From contig CAIQPA010000191.1 of the NCBI GenBank assembly GCA_903873545.1, forward strand, positions 1-16,008: a stretch of 16,008 nt of DNA, in the 5' to 3' direction. Shown here in pieces: positions 14,017 through 16,008 of this stretch. A program made the translations under genes and the position numbers. The notes under the pieces are model-generated. The model saw only the letters and a program-made list of their open reading frames with translations. It ran no database searches and was not told where the DNA came from. The stretch comes from an uncultured delta proteobacterium (GTDB taxonomy: Bacteria > Myxococcota_A > Bradymonadia > REDH01). Numbering within the stretch: the stretch's first letter is position 1; each line of letters begins with the position of its first letter.

Positions 14017-15295
14017 ACCCGGGCAGGCGCTCAATCTTGGCGCCCAGCGCCCGGAGCTTGTCTTCGATTCGCTCATACCCGCGATCAATGTGCCGCACGT
14101 TGTAGATGGTGCTCTTTCCCTTCGCGGCCAGCGCCGCCAGCACCAGCGCCATGCCGGCCCGCACATCGGGCGACGAGAGCGTCGTCCCCGTCAGCTGCGC
14201 CGGCCCACTCACCACAACCCGGTGCGGGTCGCAGAGAATGATGCGGGCACCCATGCTCACCAACGAGTCGGTGAAGAACATGCGGCCGTCGAACATCTTC
14301 TCGAAGAAGAGCACCATGCCGCGCGACTGGGTCGCGACGGTGATGGCGATCGACATCATGTCGGTCGGAAAGGCGGGCCAGGGGCCGTCATCGATCTTGG
14401 GGATCTGGTTCCCAAAGTCGTTGCGGATGGCCAGCTCCTGCTCTGCCGGCACATGGAGGTTGCCGTCGGCCAGCCGATACTCCACGCCGAGCCGGCTGAA
14501 GATCTGGCCGATCATCCGCACATCGTCGGGTACCACATCTTCGATGGTGATGGCCGATCGGGTCATCGCCGCCAGCCCGATGAAGGAGCCGATCTCGAGG
14601 TAGTCGGAGCTGATGCGGTGGCGGCCCGGCTGGAGCTCGCGCACCCCCTCGATGGTCAGGGTGTTGGTGCCGATGCCGGAGATCTGGGCGCCGAGCGCGA
14701 CCAGCATGCGGCAGAGCCCCTGCACATGGGGCTCACAGGCGGCGTTGCGGATGATGCTCCGGCCCGAGGCGAGCACCGCCGCCATCAGGATGTTCTCGGT
14801 GCCGGTGACCGAGGGCTCGTCGAGGAAGATGTCGGCGCCCGTCAGGCCGGGAGACGAGATGCGGATCATCGCATCGAACTCCACCGTTGCGCCCAGCGCC
14901 GTGAAGCCGCCGAAGTGGGTATCGAGCCGCCGACGGCCGATGACATCACCCCCTGGAGGGGCGAGCGAGGTGGAGCCGAAGCGGGCCAGCAGCGGGCCGG
15001 CCAACAAGATCGAGGCGCGGAGCTTGCGACAAAGATCGGCCGGCGCCTCGCCGTTGGCGACGCCACCGTTGTTGATCTCGACGGTGTTCGGGCCGAGCCA
15101 CTGGTGGCGGCCCCCCATGCGCTCCATGATCTGGAGCATGATGAGCACATCTTCAATGCGCGGGACATTGTCGAGCGTCACGGTCTGATCGGTGATGAGC
15201 GTGGCCGCAAGTACGGGCAACACCTCATTCTTCGAGCCTCCGGGCCGTACCGAGCCAGCAAGCGGATGGCCCCCCTCAATGATGAACTTCTCCAT
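14015..15295 (-). CDS. murA: UDP-N-acetylglucosamine 1-carboxyvinyltransferase (MurA) with Asp at the active-site Cys position
   Basis: A 426-residue enzyme of the usual MurA length. It transfers enolpyruvate from PEP to UDP-GlcNAc, the first committed step of peptidoglycan synthesis, in the cytoplasm. Family signatures are visible: SKN near the start (K22/N23 in E. coli numbering), 'LRASILLAGPLLARFG', 'FPTDM' containing the catalytic Asp (E. coli D305), 'DVRAG' (R397 equivalent) and 'HIDRGYERIEDKLRALGA' at the end. The loop reads PPGGDVIG: residue 117 is Asp where E. coli has Cys115. ATG 15295 (MEKFIIEGG) is chosen for its family-typical N-terminus and a GGAG 9 nt upstream; ATG 15310 or GTG 15361 would add residues. 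It is the first gene of the leftward set. A second, Cys-type MurA elsewhere in the genome cannot be excluded. Confidence 0.93.
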   Translation of the reverse strand: MEKFIIEGGHPLAGSVRPGGSKNEVLPVLAATLITDQTVTLDNVPRIEDVLIMLQIMERMGGRHQWLGPNTVEINNGGVANGEAPADLCRKLRASILLAGPLLARFGSTSLAPPGGDVIGRRRLDTHFGGFTALGATVEFDAMIRISSPGLTGADIFLDEPSVTGTENILMAAVLASGRSIIRNAACEPHVQGLCRMLVALGAQISGIGTNTLTIEGVRELQPGRHRISSDYLEIGSFIGLAAMTRSAITIEDVVPDDVRMIGQIFSRLGVEYRLADGNLHVPAEQELAIRNDFGNQIPKIDDGPWPAFPTDMMSIAITVATQSRGMVLFFEKMFDGRMFFTDSLVSMGARIILCDPHRVVVSGPAQLTGTTLSSPDVRAGMALVLAALAAKGKSTIYNVRHIDRGYERIEDKLRALGAKIERLPG

Positions 15296-15435
15296 CTCCG
15301 CACTCTCCATGGTGGACGTCGCCACCCCTAACGCCTCCACGGGGCCCTTGCCAACCGCCACCGTTCAGCCGCCCCAAAATGAGGATCGACGATAACTGCG
15401 CGTTGAGATGAGAATCCTGCTAGACACTGCGCGCC
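15296..15435. other. Divergent intergenic region between murA and the helicase gene
   Basis: These 140 bp should contain promoters for both divergent genes. The centre (about 15375-15425) is somewhat AT-richer. I found no -35/-10 pair with sensible spacing on either strand; TAGACA at 15421-15426 preceded by TGC resembles an extended -10 only weakly. No convincing ribosome binding site precedes the helicase ATG. Confidence 0.3.
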
Positions 15436-16008
15436 ATGTTTTCCACCGACTCGACGCATCCCACTCTCCTCAAGGCTCTTCTCGCGAAGGGCTACGAGTC
15501 TCCTACCCCTGTTCAGGCAATGGTCGCCGAAGCCCCGCGCGAAGCCGACCTGCTCGTCTCCGCTCGTACTGGCTCCGGCAAAACCGTCGCCTTCGGGCTC
15601 GCCATGGCGCACGCCATCCTCGGCGACGAAGAACGCTTCCCGGTCCGCTCCTGCCCGCGCGCGCTGATCATTGCGCCCACGCGTGAGCTGGCCACCCAGG
15701 TGGCTCGCGAGCTCTCCTGGCTCTACGCTGGTACCTCTGCCCGTAACGAACGGGTGGTTGCCACCTGCGTCGGCGGCTCTGATGCCCGCTCCGAGGCCCG
15801 CGCGCTCGAGATGGGTCCCTCCATTGTCGTCGGTACGCCCGGCCGACTCTGCGACCATCTCCGCCGCGGCCGGCTCGATCTTTCGGGCCTCAAGGTCGCC
15901 GTCCTCGACGAGGCCGACGAGATGCTCGACATGGGCTTCCGCGAGGAGCTCGAGGCCATCCTCAAGGCGGCCCCCGCTGAGCGCCGCACGCTGATGTTCT
16001 CGGCCACG
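15436..16008 (+). CDS. DEAD-box ATP-dependent RNA helicase, N-terminal part
   Basis: 191 codons are open from an ATG at 15436 to the window end, so the C-terminal RecA-like domain is missing. The N-terminal helicase domain is complete in motifs: Q-motif region 'GYESPTPVQ' (about 19-27), Walker A 'ARTGSGKT', motif Ia 'PTRELA', a GG segment 'VGGSDARSEARAL', motif Ib 'TPGRL', Walker B 'DEAD' and motif III 'SAT' at the very end. DEAD-box proteins unwind or remodel short RNA duplexes using ATP, for example in ribosome assembly or RNA turnover. Which subfamily (DbpA, RhlE, CsdA and so on) depends on the missing C-terminus. It is divergently transcribed from murA. Confidence 0.93.
   Translation, partial: MFSTDSTHPTLLKALLAKGYESPTPVQAMVAEAPREADLLVSARTGSGKTVAFGLAMAHAILGDEERFPVRSCPRALIIAPTRELATQVARELSWLYAGTSARNERVVATCVGGSDARSEARALEMGPSIVVGTPGRLCDHLRRGRLDLSGLKVAVLDEADEMLDMGFREELEAILKAAPAERRTLMFSAT

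Noticed and set aside
13610..15331. 573-residue plus-strand frame across the methyltransferase/murA junction
   Set aside because: It is antisense to two well-supported enzymes and is rich in Arg/His/Ala/Pro with no domain.

Overview
The window is high-GC DNA (coding stretches look about two-thirds G+C or higher) and reads like a Myxococcota, Bradymonadota or other 'deltaproteobacterial' chromosome. The pointers are two lipoproteins with Asp/Thr-rich stalks after the lipobox, an IgGFc-binding-type surface protein behind Cys-rich repeats, and regulators built from STAND-type helical parts plus a C-terminal winged helix. The exact lineage cannot be fixed from sequence reading alone. No tRNA, rRNA, CRISPR array, transposase or integrase was seen.

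Layout. (1) 1-3399: two divergent lipoprotein genes share a 262-bp intergenic region. The leftward one runs off the window. The rightward one (1393-3399) has three Cys-rich repeats and an IgGFc-binding-like domain. (2) 3396-10073: four rightward genes made of two tandemly duplicated pairs, A-A'-B-B'. A (3396-5345) overlaps the lipoprotein stop by 4 bp. A and A' (5732-7675) look like STAND regulators that have lost the NTPase: they start at the 'CDGLP' segment that normally follows the NTPase, then carry a winged-helix-like segment, TPR-like helices and a C-terminal OmpR-like winged helix. B (7804-8880) and B' (8997-10073) are TPR-like proteins of exactly 358 residues each, about 68% identical, with no function I recognise. 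A ends in a 57-bp tandem repeat, and A' is preceded by an unusually AT-rich region with several perfect palindromes. (3) 10080-15295: a leftward set murA, N6-adenine DNA methyltransferase, large CPBP-like membrane protein. The methyltransferase ribosome binding site overlaps the murA stop. The membrane protein appears to have lost the protease catalytic residues. MurA has Asp in place of the usual active-site Cys. (4) 15436-16008: the start of a DEAD-box RNA helicase, divergent from murA.

How the genes may work together (inference). A is probably translated with the surface lipoprotein, so a cell-surface protein and a putative DNA-binding regulator would be made together. A', with its elaborate upstream region, looks separately regulated and perhaps autoregulated. 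B and B' may be scaffold partners of the same system. The A-A'-B-B' cluster with its lipoprotein is the best candidate here for an undescribed system. The murA, methyltransferase and membrane-protein genes may simply be co-transcribed.
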